Source: Corella eumyota (taxonomy: Eukaryota > Chordata > Ascidiacea > Phlebobranchia > Corellidae). Taken from it: a stretch of 64,000 nt of DNA. The position numbers and the translations under genes were made by a program. Every line of letters starts with the position of its first letter. The first letter of the stretch is position 1. The stretch is from assembly GCA_963082875.1 (NCBI GenBank), contig OY720102.1, forward strand, positions 9,088,990 through 9,152,989. The letters are read 5' to 3'. The notes under the pieces were generated by a model that did no database searches, was not told the origin of the DNA, and saw only the letters and a list, made by a program, of their open reading frames with translations. Below are positions 1 to 11,559 of this stretch, in pieces.

Positions 1-204
1 AGAGCACGTGTTTTCTACAACTAGAAATGAACGAAATGTGTTTGGTTTAGTAATTAACGCTTTTTTACTTGAAGCACCTGTGGTGCGTTTGACGTCATTA
101 ATTGGAAAATTAGAAACGTGCAATTAAAGAATGTAGAACAACACAAATAAATATAAATTATTACAATTAATTTAATGAACACCACAAATCTAGCCTAATC
201 TTAT

Positions 205-830
205 GTTTCTTTTTATGTACCTTGTGTGAATTAAGTATAAATGATAAACTGAATTACCAAGCCAACGAGATTTTACCATACCGATATATTGTTCAACTGG
301 GCTTACCTACAGATTTTATATTCGGTCGACCGGAAATCACTAAATATTCAGCGTGGGAATTTGCCAAGAAAGCTCAAATCAACATTGATGAAGCTCACGA
401 ATTTGCTCGAACAAAACTACATTTATCCGGCCAAAAAATGAAGAAGTATTACGATCGTTCAACTGCGACAAAGTTACTAAACGAACAGGAACCTGTATGG
501 CTGCATTGCCCCTAAAGAAAAAAGGGTCTATCCCCAAAACTGTCGTCGCCGTGGCAAGGTCCATTTAAGATAATTAAGCGTATTAACGACGTGGTGTACC
601 GGATCAGACGTTCACCAAAACATCAATCAAAAGTCGTGAATCGAAACCGGTTATGGCGTTATAGTTTAAAGTTGCTAACCAACTGGTATCGAAACAATAA
701 TGGTCAAAGCAATACACCGGTACAAACTATTATTCCACAAATTGAAAACACAGACATCCTATCTGATGGTATTAAATTACCAACCTCGCGCAGAGGCCGC
801 AACATTAATATACCACATCGCTATCGTTAA
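205..830 (+). mobile_element. Ty3/gypsy LTR retrotransposon fossil, integrase C-terminal part
   Basis: Two stretches of reading frame resemble the C-terminal region of Ty3/gypsy integrases. The first has a helix of the type DEAHEFARTKL followed by KKYYDR; the second has VYRIRRSPK and then KVVNRNRLWRY, which matches the usual end of the polyprotein. Polypurine-like sequence and an LTR follow at about 1079-1366 in the same orientation, as expected for the 3' end of such an element. The 5' part lies outside the window or is lost. The copy is broken, with a few breaks, and is a fossil. Family assignment rests on motif recognition only. Confidence 0.75.
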
Positions 831-1086
831 AAACCTACCGTACTTTCCTTTATAAATATATATTTAATATTGTTATCGTATTTACTTCATTGTTATTATT
901 ATCGTTGTATATATCATTATTTCTCTTCGTTAAATGGTTGTTGTTTCGTCTTTATAAAGTTCGCATTTTGATTATCGTTTTATTATTTGTATTATGTGGT
1001 GCGTGTTAATGTTTATGTAGTTTTAATGTATATCGCTTATGTATTGTATTGATTATCTTCTTATTTAAATATTGGGAAGGGAGGAA

Positions 1087-1366
1087 TGTAGCGAACTTTG
1101 TGCGCTTTTTGACGCTAACACTTCCTCGGGGGCTCTAACTTACCTTGTGGCTCTGATTTACCTTATCTATGAGCCACTTTTCTTATCGTTTTTGTAAAGT
1201 GTTGGTACTTTTAGTGTATGCTTTTGATCTGATAGTTTAGTATAATATTTTAGTTAAATTTGGAATAGGGATATTATATCATATTGCGTTATTGTATATA
1301 TGTATTGTGTTTAACCTTGATTCTATTTGAATAAGGACAATTAAGTTAATACAACTGTGATTACAT
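1087..1366 (+). repeat. 3' LTR of the Ty3/gypsy fossil (approximate ends)
   Basis: A purine-rich run (GGGAAGGGAGGAA) ends just before TGTAGCGAAC at 1087, the standard polypurine-tract/LTR junction. The sequence can be followed to ...GATTACA near 1366, giving TG...CA ends. A shorter relative of its first 50 bases lies reversed near 32086-32121. The right boundary is inferred. Confidence 0.55.
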
Positions 1367-1729
1367 AATAAATTTGAGTGATTTTATAACAAAACCCGTT
1401 ACACTTCCAACACAGCTAAGGATTCTGCTGATCGATGGCTGGCTTACCCCAACTAAGTCGCCATCGGTTTGCTGAAATTGCCCTGTAGCATAGTATATAA
1501 GGGTTGCCAAGAGTTGAAGTGCTGGTGGAATAAACATGTTCTTACTTGTATTTTTTGTTAAATCTGTTTCTAATAATTGCAACAATGATATGAAATTGTC
1601 CTTCGTGAACCTATATCTGGCTTTAAATTCTGTTTTGTTATGATTTTCCAGAGGGTTTTGTCTATCTTTAATTCTTCTTGAAATTTTGTCATATTCTTCA
1701 ATTTTGTCAAAAAATTCAAGCAGGTCCAT
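1361..1729 (-). pseudogene. PIF/Harbinger transposase, N-terminal fragment
   Basis: The 122-residue frame resembles the start of HARBI1/PIF-Harbinger transposases: a charged leader, RYRFTKDNFISLLQLLE, then PALQLLATLIYYATG, a QTDGDLVGVSQ segment and a helix-turn-helix-like SRILSCV. In the family this region lies upstream of the DDE nuclease domain, which binds and cuts the transposon ends. Here the frame ends before the catalytic domain, so only about a third of a usual 350-400 residue protein remains. Upstream on the same strand lies a Harbinger-type terminus (about 2125-2296), so both probably belong to one element whose other end was lost or replaced by the adjoining gypsy fossil. Confidence 0.75.
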
Positions 1730-2124
1730 ATTAAATAAGTTTGTTTTGTTATTTTAAAATAAATTATGTTAATGTTCTTTCCAAAATCTTTTAAATATTT
1801 AACTTTAAATTTCAATATAGCGTTTTTTCATGTTTATGCACCCTAAACTCTAGGCTATCAAATAGCTGGTTTGTAAACAATGGATAGTTTTTTGGGGTTA
1901 ATTTCCGTTTACTTTGTTTATTTTGAGTTATTAGGCGATATAAGTTCCGTAACTAACAGAAGTCGATTTAAAACAGTTCGGCAACCCTATGTTATTGTTT
2001 ACGTTTTGCGTAAATAAAAAATCAGCTGGTTATCGTACGACAATCGTAAGATAATCGTACGATAATTAGCTGATTGCGCAATTACTCAAGCGAATAAATA
2101 TGAGATTTTTGCATAAATATTCCT

Positions 2125-2296
2125 TATGACACAGCAAAATAGGATTAATCCTGGATTAGAGCTGGATAAGTTAATCCAAAGTTAATCCACGTTGGTGAAT
2201 ACCGTTTTGAAGATCGGATTAAGTCAGGATTAGTTAATCCTAGATTAGGCCTAATCGAGGATTAACTTAATCCAGGTTGTTGAATACCACCCTAAA
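2125..2296. repeat. Harbinger-type terminus with GGATTAA subterminal repeats
   Basis: The block ends in CCACCCTAA and holds many copies of GGATTAA/TTAATCC in both directions. The same end sequence and repeat style delimit the element at 21968-24176. Dense subterminal motifs of this type are usual transposase or Myb-protein binding sites in Harbinger elements. It lies upstream of the transposase fragment at 1361-1729. Confidence 0.55.
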
Positions 2297-2449
2297 AATT
2301 TTAAAATATCAATATTTAATTTTTTAATCAACGAAAGTAAATTTTTTAACCCAGTTTTAAGTTGTTGATATCAGAATATACATTAGACAAGTTTGAAATG
2401 CCTAAAATTGATTTTTAATAAATAAACAAGCATTTAAATTTTTATTTAT

Positions 2450-5400
2450 TATGGTTCGAAATCTTAGATTTCGAAACATATTGTTATTGTCCGTATATTT
2501 ATTATTATTTTTATTTTTATTCTTACTAATCCGAATTTTGAAATCGAATAACTTTTGATTTTGTGTATATAAATTTTTTAAATTTTAGTATGTTATTTAT
2601 TATCATATTGTGTTTCAATCCTCCTATTTTGATAATTTAAATATTATTAATTAGTAATTAATAGGTGTTTGTTTATTAAAATTTAGAGATCGTTATTAAG
2701 TTTTCAAATTTTGGTCAGTTATATATCATAATATTAATAACTCGAAAATGGATTAAAAATTTAATTTTTGTTTGTTTATTAAAAATTAAAGTTTGATATT
2801 AAGCATTTAAAATTTAATATAATGTATTTTATGATATTAGTAATTAAAATACATGTTTAAAAAATAATTTTTGTTTGTTTATTTTATTTAAATGCTTGTT
2901 TATTTATTAAAAATCAAAAATCAATTTTGGGAATTTAAAATTTAGTAAAATGTATATCTTGATATTAACAACATAAAACTGGGTTAAAAAATTAATTTTA
3001 TTTGTATAATATATATAAATGCTTGTTTGTTTATTAAAAATCAAAGATATGTAATATTCTTAGTTAAGGTGTAATTATTTTTTTTTGTAAAATAACGAAT
3101 CAGTGTGAGTTTAACGCTTGAATAATTTAATAGCGTTCTGGTCGCCGTCAAAAATCGTCCTTTTTGCTGTCCATTAAAGTAAAATATATTGGTTGAAAAT
3201 TTAAGTAAAATGTTAAAGTATAAGTAAAAAATGTGTAAATTTTTTTTTAATTGTTTTGTTATTATTATATTTTAATACTCGTTTGATTACCAAAAATTAA
3301 GATCGGTATTTTGCTTTTAAATTTAGTTTACTTTTATATTACAATATCAATGAATGCGTGTTCGTTTGTTAAAATTAGGTTTAAATTAAAAGAAGTTAAT
3401 ATTTAAATTTATAATTTATTTAATAAATCTACTAAATAAATTATATTTATAAAAAAAAATCAAACGATTTCGAACCATATTTTATTTATCAAATAAATCT
3501 AGTTATTATGGTTCGAAATCTTAGATTTCGAAACATATTGTTATTGTCATTATTATGGTTCGAAATCTTCGATTTCGAAACATATTGTTATTGTCATTAT
3601 ATTTATTATGGTTCGAAATCTTAGATTTCGAAACATATTGTTATTGTCAGTGTATTTATTATTATTATTGTTTTTATTCTTTCTAGTCAGAATTTTGAAA
3701 GACGATAACTTTTGTTCTTTAAAACTAAAAGTTCTAAATTTTTAGTATGTTTGTTATTATCCCAACGAATCGCAAACCTCCTACTTACGACATTTAATTA
3801 TCACTAATTACTAATTAATAGGTGTTTGTTTATTAAAATTTAAAGGTTGTTATTAATTTTTTAAATCTTGGTCAATTGTATATTATGATATTACTAACTT
3901 AAAAATAAATTAAAATTTTATTTTTTATCACCAATTACTTAATAATAAGTGTTTGTTTATTAAAATTTAAAGGTTGTTATTAATTTTTTTAAATTTTTGT
4001 CAATTGTATATCATGATACTAGTAACTCAAAAACGATTTAAAATTATAATTTTTGTCACTAATTACTAATTAATAGGTGTTTGTTTATTTAAATTTAAAG
4101 ATTGTTATTAGGTTTTTAAATTTTGGTCGGTTTTATCTTATAATATTTATAATTCGAAAATAAATTAAAAAAGAATTCTTGTTTATTTTTTATATTTAAA
4201 TGCTGGTTTGTTCATTAAAAATTAAAGTTCGACATTAAGCATTAAAAATTTGGTATGATGTATTTTATAATATAAGTAATTAAAAAACATATTAGAAAAA
4301 TAATTTTCGTTTATTTATTATATTTAAATGCTTGTTTATTTAATAAAAATCAATTTTAAGAATTTAAAATTTACTATAATTTATATCCTAATATCACCAA
4401 CTTAAAACTGGGTTAAATATTAGTTTTTGTTTGTATTATATATATAAATGCTTGTTTGTTTATTAAAAATTAAAGGTTTGTAATATTCTTAGTTAATGTT
4501 TATGCATATCTTTTTTTATTTATAAAAATTTATGTTAAAAATAATCAAATATTTTCGAACCATATTTTATTTATCAAATAAATCTAGTTATTATTATTAT
4601 TATTGTTTTTATTCTTATTTGACGAATTTTGAAAGACGATAACATTTGTTCTTTAAAACTAAAAGTTCTAAATTTTTAGTATGTTTGTTATTATCCCAAC
4701 GAATCGCAAACCTCCTATTAACGACATTTAATTATCACTAATTACTAATTAATATATTTTATTATTAAAATTTAAAGATTAAATTTGCTGAAATTTTAAT
4801 ATGTTGTTGGTATTATTATTTTGTATGTTGCTATTTAAAATGAAGATTTAACTCCAGCTAAATATCGTTTAATCATTATTTTAGTTTTTTTATAAAATAA
4901 TGAATCAGTGTGAGTTTAACGCTTGAATAATTTAATAGCGTTCTGGTCGCCGGTCAAAAATCGTCCTTTTCGCTGTCTATTAAAGTAAAAAATATTGGTT
5001 GAAAATTTAAGTAAAATGTTAAAATATAAGTCAAAAATTTGTAAAATTTTTTTTTTAATTGTTTTGTTATTATTATATTTTAATACTCGTTTGATTACTA
5101 AAAAATTAAGATTGGTATTTTGCTTTTAAATTTAGTTTACTTTTCTATTACAATATCAATGAATGCGTGTTCGTTTGTTAAAATTAGGTTTAAATATAAA
5201 AAAAATCATATTTAAATTTATAATTTAATTAATAAACCTACTAAATAAATTATATTTATAAAAAAAAATCAAACGATTTCGAACCATATTTTATTTATCA
5301 AATAAATCTAGTTGTTTTTATTCTTATTTGACGAATTTTGAAAGACGATAACTTTTGTTCTTTAAAACTAAAAGTTCTAAATTTTTAGTATGTTTGTTAT

Positions 5401-8345
5401 TATCCCAACGAATCGCAAACCTCCTATTAACGACATTTAATTATCACTAATTACTAATTAATATATTTTATTATTAAAATTTAAAAAATAAATTTGCTGA
5501 AATTTAAATATGTTGTTGGTATTATTATTTTGTATGTTGCTATTTAAAATGAAGATTTAACTCTAGCTAAATATCGTTTAATCATTATTTTTGTTTTTTT
5601 ATAAAATAATGAATCAGTGTGAGTTTAACGCTTGAATAATTTAATAGCGTTCTGGTCGCCGTCAAAAATCGTCCTTTTCGCTGTCCATTAAAGTAAAAAA
5701 TATTGGTTGAAAATTTAAGTAAAATGTTAAAATATAAGTAAAAAATGTGTAAAATTTTTGTTTCAATTGTTTTGTTATTATTATATTTTAATACTTGTTT
5801 GATTACTAAAAATTAAGATCGGTATTTTGCTTTTAAATTTAGTTTACTTTTATATTACAATATCAATGAGTGCGTGTTCGCTTGTTAAAATTAGGTTTAA
5901 ATATAAAAAAGTTCATATTTATTGTTTTTATTCTTATTTGACGAATTTTGAAAGACGATAACTTTTGTTCTTTAAAACTAAAAGTTCTAAATTTTTAGTA
6001 TGTTTGTTATTATCCCAACGAATCGCAAACCTCCTATTCACGACATTTAATTATCACTAATTACTAATTAATATATTTTATTATTAAAATTTAAAGATTA
6101 AATTTTCTGAAATTTTAATATGTTGTTGGTATTATTATTTTGTATGTTGCTATTTAAAATGAAGATTTATTATTATTATTGTTTTTATTCTTTCTAGTCA
6201 GAATTTTGAAAGACGATAACTTTTGTTCTTTAAAACTAAAAGTTCTAAATTTTTAGTATGTTTGTTATTATCCCAACGAATCGCAAACCTCCTATTTACG
6301 ACATTTAATTATCACTAATTACTAATTAATAGGTGTTTGTTTATTAAAATTTAAAGGTTGTTATTAATTTTTAAAATCTTGGTCAATTGTATATTATGAT
6401 ATTACTAACTCAAAAAAAAATTAAAATTTTTATTTCTATCACTAATTACTTAATAATAAGTGTTTGTTTATTAAAATTTAAAAGTTGTTATTAATTTTTT
6501 AAATTTTTGTCAATTGTATATCATGATATTAGTAACTCAAAAACGAATTTAATTTTTGTCACTAATTACTAATTAATAGGTGTTTGTTTATTTAAATTTA
6601 AAGATTGTTATTAGGTTTTTAAATTTTGGTCGGTTTTATCTTATAATATTTATAATTCGAAAATAAATTAAAAAATAATTTTTGTTTGTTTTTTATATTT
6701 AAATGCTGGTTTGTTCATTAAAAATTAAAGTTCGACATTAAGCAATAAAAATTTGGTATGATGTATTTTATAATATAAGTAATTAAAAAACATATTAGAA
6801 AAATAATTTTCGTTTATTTATCATATTTAAATGCTTGTTTATTTAATAAAAATCAATTTTAAGAATTTAAAATTTACTATAATTTATATCCTAATATCAC
6901 CAACTTAAAACTGGGTAAAATATTAGTTTTTGTTTGTATTATATATATAAATGCTTGTTTGTTTATTAAAAATTAAAGGTTTGTAATATTCTTAGTTAAT
7001 GTTTATGCATATCTTTTTTTATTTATAAAAATTTATGTTAAAAATAATCAAATATTTTCGAACCATATTTTATTTATCAAATAAATCTAGTATTTATTAT
7101 TATTATTATTATTGTTTTTATTCTTATTTGACGAATTTTGAAAGACGATAACTTTTGTTCTTTAAAAGTAAAAGTTCTAAATTTTTAGTATGTTTATTAT
7201 TATCCCAACGAATCGCAAACCTCCTATTTACGACATTTAAATGTCACTAATTACTAATTAATATATTTTATTATTAAAATTTAAAGATTAAATTTGCTGA
7301 AATTTTAATATGTTGTTGGCATTATTATTTTGTATGTTGCTATTTAAAATGAAGATTTAACTCTAGCTAAATATCGTTTAATCATTATTTTAGTTTTTTT
7401 ATAAAATAACGAATCAGTGTGAATTTAACGCTTGAATAATTTAATAGCGTTCTGGTCGCCGTCAAAAATCGTCCTTTTCGCTGTCTATTAAAGTAAAAAA
7501 TATTGGTTGAAAATTTAAGTAAAATGTTAAAGTATAAGTCAAAAATGTGTAAAAATTTTTTTTTAATTATTTTGTTATTATTATATTTTAATACTAGTTT
7601 GATTACTAAAAAATTACGATAGGTATTTTGCTTTTAAATTTAGTTATTTTTCTATTACAATATCATTGAATGCGTGTTCGTTTGTTAAAATTAGGTTTAA
7701 ATATAAAAAAGTTCATATTTAAATTTATAATTTAATTAATAAACCTACTAAATAAATTATATTTATAAAAAAGAATCAAACAATTTCGAACCATATTTTA
7801 TTTATCAAATAAATCTAGTTATTATTGTTTTTATTCTTATTTGACGAATTTTGAAAGACGATAACTTTTGTTCTTTAAAACTAAAAGTTCTAAATTTTTA
7901 GTATGTCTGTTATTATCCCAACGAATCGCAAACCTCCTATTAACGACATTTAATTATCACTAATTACTAATTAATATATTTTATTATTAAAATTTAAGAA
8001 TTAAATTTGATGAAATTTTAATATGTTGTTGGTATTATTATTTTGTATGTTGCTATTTAAAATGAAGATTTAACTCTAGCTAAATATCGTTTAATCATTA
8101 TTTTTGTTTTTTTTATAAAATAATGAATCAGTGTGAGTTTAACGCTTGAATAACTTAATAGCGTTCTGGTCGCCGTCAAAAATTGTCTTTTTCGCTGTCC
8201 ATTAAAGTAAAAAATATTGGTTGAAAATTTAAGTAAAATGTTAAAATATAAGTAAAAAATGTGTAAAATTTTTGTTTTAATTGTTTTGTTATTATTATAT
8301 TTTAATACTTGTTTGATTACTAAAAAATTAAGATCGGTATTTTGC
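2450..8345. repeat. Satellite with 2.51 kb higher-order period
   Basis: The AT-rich tract is built from recurring blocks. The anchor ACGAATCGCAAACCTCC occurs at 3765, 4699, 5408, 6018, 6276, 7208 and 7921; pairs 3765/6276, 4699/7208 and 5408/7921 are 2509-2513 apart. The anchor GGTCGCCG occurs at 3140, 4945, 5654, 7454 and 8168; 3140/5654/8168 are 2514 apart and 4945/7454 are 2509 apart. About 710-bp sub-units lie within each 2.51 kb unit. So there are two close copies of the large unit and a third, partial and more diverged copy at 2450-3640. No open reading frame of note lies inside. Confidence 0.85.
3505..3655. repeat. Short tandem hairpin unit inside the satellite
   Basis: A near-perfect inverted repeat (TTCGAAATCT, 1-base spacer, AGATTTCGAA) recurs at 3512, 3559 and 3612, each followed by ACATATTGTTATTGTC. 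Another copy stands alone at 2455. Each could form a 10-bp stem. It lies next to the boundary between the older partial unit and the two close large units. Confidence 0.7.
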
Positions 8346-8397
8346 TTTATATAATTTTTTTATTTAAAAAAAATGTCTTACCAGTTTGCTTGTTTTT

Positions 8398-8478
8398 TTC
8401 AGACTTTTGCTAAAGATTCCATGGAAAAACCAATTGCTGGAAACATGTGTGGAAATCGAATCCCACTTACATTTATTC
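8398..8478 (+). other. Exon-like open segment cut by the MULE insertion
   Basis: A pyrimidine-rich acceptor (TTTTTTTCAG) precedes an open segment reading TFAKDSMEKPIAG... up to the target site. After the element the open frame continues for a few codons (…LANK) to a possible donor (AAAG/GTATAT) near 11163. No family was recognised. It may be chance, or an exon of an unknown gene into which the MULE inserted. Confidence 0.25.
8470..8478. repeat. Left 9-bp target-site duplication of the MULE
   Basis: CATTTATTC lies directly before the first terminal base of the element and is repeated exactly at 11144-11152 after its last base. A 9-bp duplication is the usual size for Mutator-like elements. 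Confidence 0.85.
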
Positions 8479-8487
8479 GGTTCCATG

Positions 8488-8665
8488 TCAATTCAACCCG
8501 AGGACAACTCAACACCGGACAACTCAACCCGTGGACAACTCAACCCGTGGATAACTCAACCCGTGGACAACTCAACCCGTGGACAACTCAACCCGTGGAT
8601 AACTCAACCCGTGGACAACTCAACCCGTGGATAAATCAACCCGAGGACAACCCAACACCGTCCAA
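8488..8665. repeat. Left terminal minisatellite of the MULE
   Basis: About ten copies of a 16-bp unit, AACTCAACCCGTGGAC, with small variants (GGAT for GGAC, CCGAGG, ACACCGG). The same unit occurs inverted at 11039-11136, so the arrays form part of the terminal inverted repeat. The apparent protein made from this stretch (repeated NPWTTQPVDNSTRGQ) is a translation of the repeat and not a gene. Confidence 0.9.
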
Positions 8666-9301
8666 CTTGATCCGCGGATTAATCAACGCCGAAACAGCTC
8701 GTGACCAAGTAGACTCACAACTGTTGAATGTTTTGCACGTTGGTTAGCAGTTTTACAATTCAAAACAAGATATAGCATTACTTCGCGCGTGGCCAAAAAT
8801 AAAAACAGATTTAAATGAACTAATGAAATGCTGTATATTTACAATTGGCAGAACATATCTTATTTAAAAAAACACATAGTATAGGGCAGGTTTAGTAATC
8901 TATCACATTTAAACCAAAATTAATATTAGAATTTTCCAGACTACTTCAAATAAAGTAAGCCATTCTCATGGAAAAGTTTTAAATTGTAGGAGTCTCAGAG
9001 GGGGGGGGTGATGATGTTTTTACATTTGTTTTTGCTTTATTTTAAATAAGGACATAATAAAGTACGACTTTAAGACTAGTTTAACACAAAAAAAAAACTG
9101 AACCAGATTGCACTTTTGTAATTAGTTTAGTTATCACTTTATTGGCACTTATTATTTTATTTGAAAAGGCAGATTTTAGGAATTCGTTATTGGATACTTA
9201 TTTAAAACGAAATTAACATATATATAATAGAAATTTTAGATTATTATAAAAAAAAAATTAAGTTATGGAATTTAAATTGTCAAAGTCTTAGAGGGGAGGG
9301 G

Positions 9302-10632
9302 ATGTTCTTATTTTTGAAGTACGGGTACTTGAGAAGTAAGGCAGTTGCTGGAGGAAGATTTAGGTGGAGATGCAGGAAATACCACCAGTTTAAATGTTTA
9401 GCTACGTTAACCACTGAGGGCAATAATGTAGCTAATGTAGCCGGCACTCATTGCCACAGTGGGGATAGCATACAAACTGAGGTAACCATTTTGAAAGCAC
9501 AGGTAAAGCAATCTGCTTCTAATAATAGATTTAGCTCAACCTGCAACATTTTAGCTAGCAACATTGCAGATGTAGACAACAATGTTTTGGCAAGACTTCC
9601 CAAAAAGTCAGCATTAGAAAGATTGACAAGACGCTCAAAAAGTAAAGGCGCAACTGCGTCTCCATTGTCTATTTATTTTGAAATACCTGAATGATATAAG
9701 GACATTATTTTTTTTGATTCTGGCCTAGCAGAAAACGACCGCATTCTTGCGATTGGTTGCATGGATGTTTTTTCCCATTTGGATTGTGGGACGTGGTTTG
9801 CAGATGGCACATTCGATGTTGTTCCAACTGTTTTTTTCAACTGTACACAATACACGGAAAAATTGGCAATTCTTATCCACCACCGATTTACTTTTTATTA
9901 CCCAACAAAACAGAAATTACTTACCGACGAATGCTTCAAATTCTAAAAGCTTTGCAGCCAAATACACTCCCACAAAAAGTTTATGTTGACTTTGAAGTTG
10001 CTGCCATTAATGCCTTCAAGCGGGAATATTCCACTGCAGAAATAAGCTGTTATTTTCATTTATCTCAATCTGTAATAAGAAAAACAACAGAATTGGGTAT
10101 GAAGAAAAGGTATGAAACTAACAATGAGTTTTAAATTCTGGTAAAATTTTTACCTGCTTTGGCATTTGTTCCAACGACAGACTTGCGTCAAGTGTTTGAA
10201 CAGTTGGCAGAAGTCTTTCCTGATGAACCTGAATGTAATGATTTACTCATTTATTTTGCAAATACTACATAACTGGCTTTACATTTGGTCAACAAGCAAG
10301 AGAACCAAGGTTTCCTCCAGCAACATAAAAATCACTTTGACCATGCCACAGTATGTGCCCCCAAAACAACAAATTGTGTGGAAGGTTACCATAACTCGCT
10401 TCGCAGTTTGTTTTTTTGTGCTCACCCAACTGTTTGGTCTTTATTTGATGGCCTTCAGCGTGATATGGCTCTTCATAGGCTAACCGTGCAAAATGTAGAA
10501 GTCCAAAACCTGGATAAATCAAGGAACAAATATATCGATTTGGCAAATAGACTTGCAAGGAAAGTGGCCAATTATACTAATGAATCTGATAAAATAGCTT
10601 ATCTCCGTGCAATTGCACATATACAGTCTTAA
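9302..10632 (+). pseudogene. MULE transposase with N-terminal FLYWCH zinc finger, broken
   Basis: The first open part (9302-9694) has a FLYWCH-type finger: FRWRCRKYHQFKC, then a CxxH-like TEGNNVANVAGTHCH tail. The next parts carry the MULE DDE core: WFADGTFDVVP with the first Asp, then VYVDFEVAAINAF with the second, a CYFHLSQSVIRK segment (the CxxH insert of the family), and TTNCVEGYHNSLRSLF with the likely catalytic Glu. The C-terminal part runs to the stop at 10630-10632. The frame changes near 9700-9760 and again near 9840, and a stop lies at 10132-10134, so no full protein can be made. The enzyme would cut and paste the element by binding its ends. Confidence 0.85.
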
Positions 10633-11038
10633 AATAAAAAAATATTAGACACAAACATAACATTGTTTGTGTTTATTTATTTATTTGTATAAATTTATTA
10701 TTGTGTTGTATTTACTTTTTTTGGGCAATACTAAAAGAAAGAAATAAACCCTCCACATCCTTCTTTAGGTGTTACCCCCTTTTTACTTCTTTCATTCATT
10801 GTATATAATAAATTTAAGTCAAACACCTTTTTGTCTTTTAGTCTGAAAAAAATTACAAAAATTTAAAAGTTATACCTTAGCTGGTTTGTTTTTGTATTCT
10901 GAATTGTCAATACTTAAGATTTTAAATTCCTTTGACCACTACCTAATAATTTGTATAATATCTAAAATATTCGTTGACATGTCAGCCAGCATGTCGACTT
11001 CTGTAAAGCTAATCAGATTTAACAGTTCATTAAACATT

Positions 11039-11136
11039 GTTTGCGGGTTGAGTTGTCCTCGGGTTGAGTTGTCCGCGGGTTGAGTCGTCCACGGGTTGAG
11101 TTGTCCGGTGTTGAGTTGTCCAAGGGTTAAATTGAC
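11039..11136. repeat. Right terminal minisatellite of the MULE
   Basis: Six or so copies of GGGTTGAGTTGTCC(A/G)C, the reverse complement of the left array. The outermost unit (CAAGGGTTAAATTGACC) matches the outermost left unit, including the rarer ACACCGG variant next to it. This placement supports a true inverted terminal repeat and not a chance minisatellite. Confidence 0.9.
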
Positions 11137-11143
11137 CGGCCAC

Positions 11144-11152
11144 CATTTATTC
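11144..11152. repeat. Right 9-bp target-site duplication of the MULE
   Basis: CATTTATTC, identical to 8470-8478. Confidence 0.85.
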
Positions 11153-11559
11153 TAGCAAATAAAGGTATATAGTTTTAATATTTTGTTTAAATTTGTAAAG
11201 TTCTTGAAATTGTATTATTCTTGAAATTTTTTTACCTTTTGAGTTATTGCATTTAAAGAAGCATCCATAAGCTGTAACAACATAAGCAATGGTTAATTAA
11301 ATACTGTTGATTTTTAATAACAATTAGTTCTGTAAATACCTTGTCATCAAGCCAATTACTGTTTTGTAACAGCAATAAATCTTTTTTAGTTAAAACATAG
11401 TTTTGAATGATTGCTTCAACTCGACTATCATTATGTTGTGAGGACCATAAATCCTCTATATCTAAACATTAATATTTTTCTTAAATAAGATCAAAATCTA
11501 GTATCTTTAAAGTTTGCATGTGTGAACGAAATGTTTACTTTCATATTTTGCTGTAATTT

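Larger units (their letters stand above)
8479..11143 (+). mobile_element. Mutator-like element (FLYWCH-type MULE), 2665 bp
   Basis: The element is bounded by exact 9-bp duplications. Its ends are inverted relative to each other: the left end begins GGTTCCATGTCAATTCAACC and the right end, read on the other strand, GTGGCCGGTCAATTTAACC. Both continue into arrays of a 16-bp minisatellite (AACTCAACCCGTGGAC). Between them lies a FLYWCH-finger plus MULE transposase gene on the plus strand, now broken. The exact duplications and readable termini suggest a fairly young insertion, while the gene itself has decayed. Confidence 0.85.

Noticed and set aside
8373-8747. A 124-codon frame rich in NPWTTQPVDNSTRGQ repeats
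   Set aside because: It is the translation of the MULE terminal minisatellite; the repeat reads open in more than one frame and has inverted copies at the other end.
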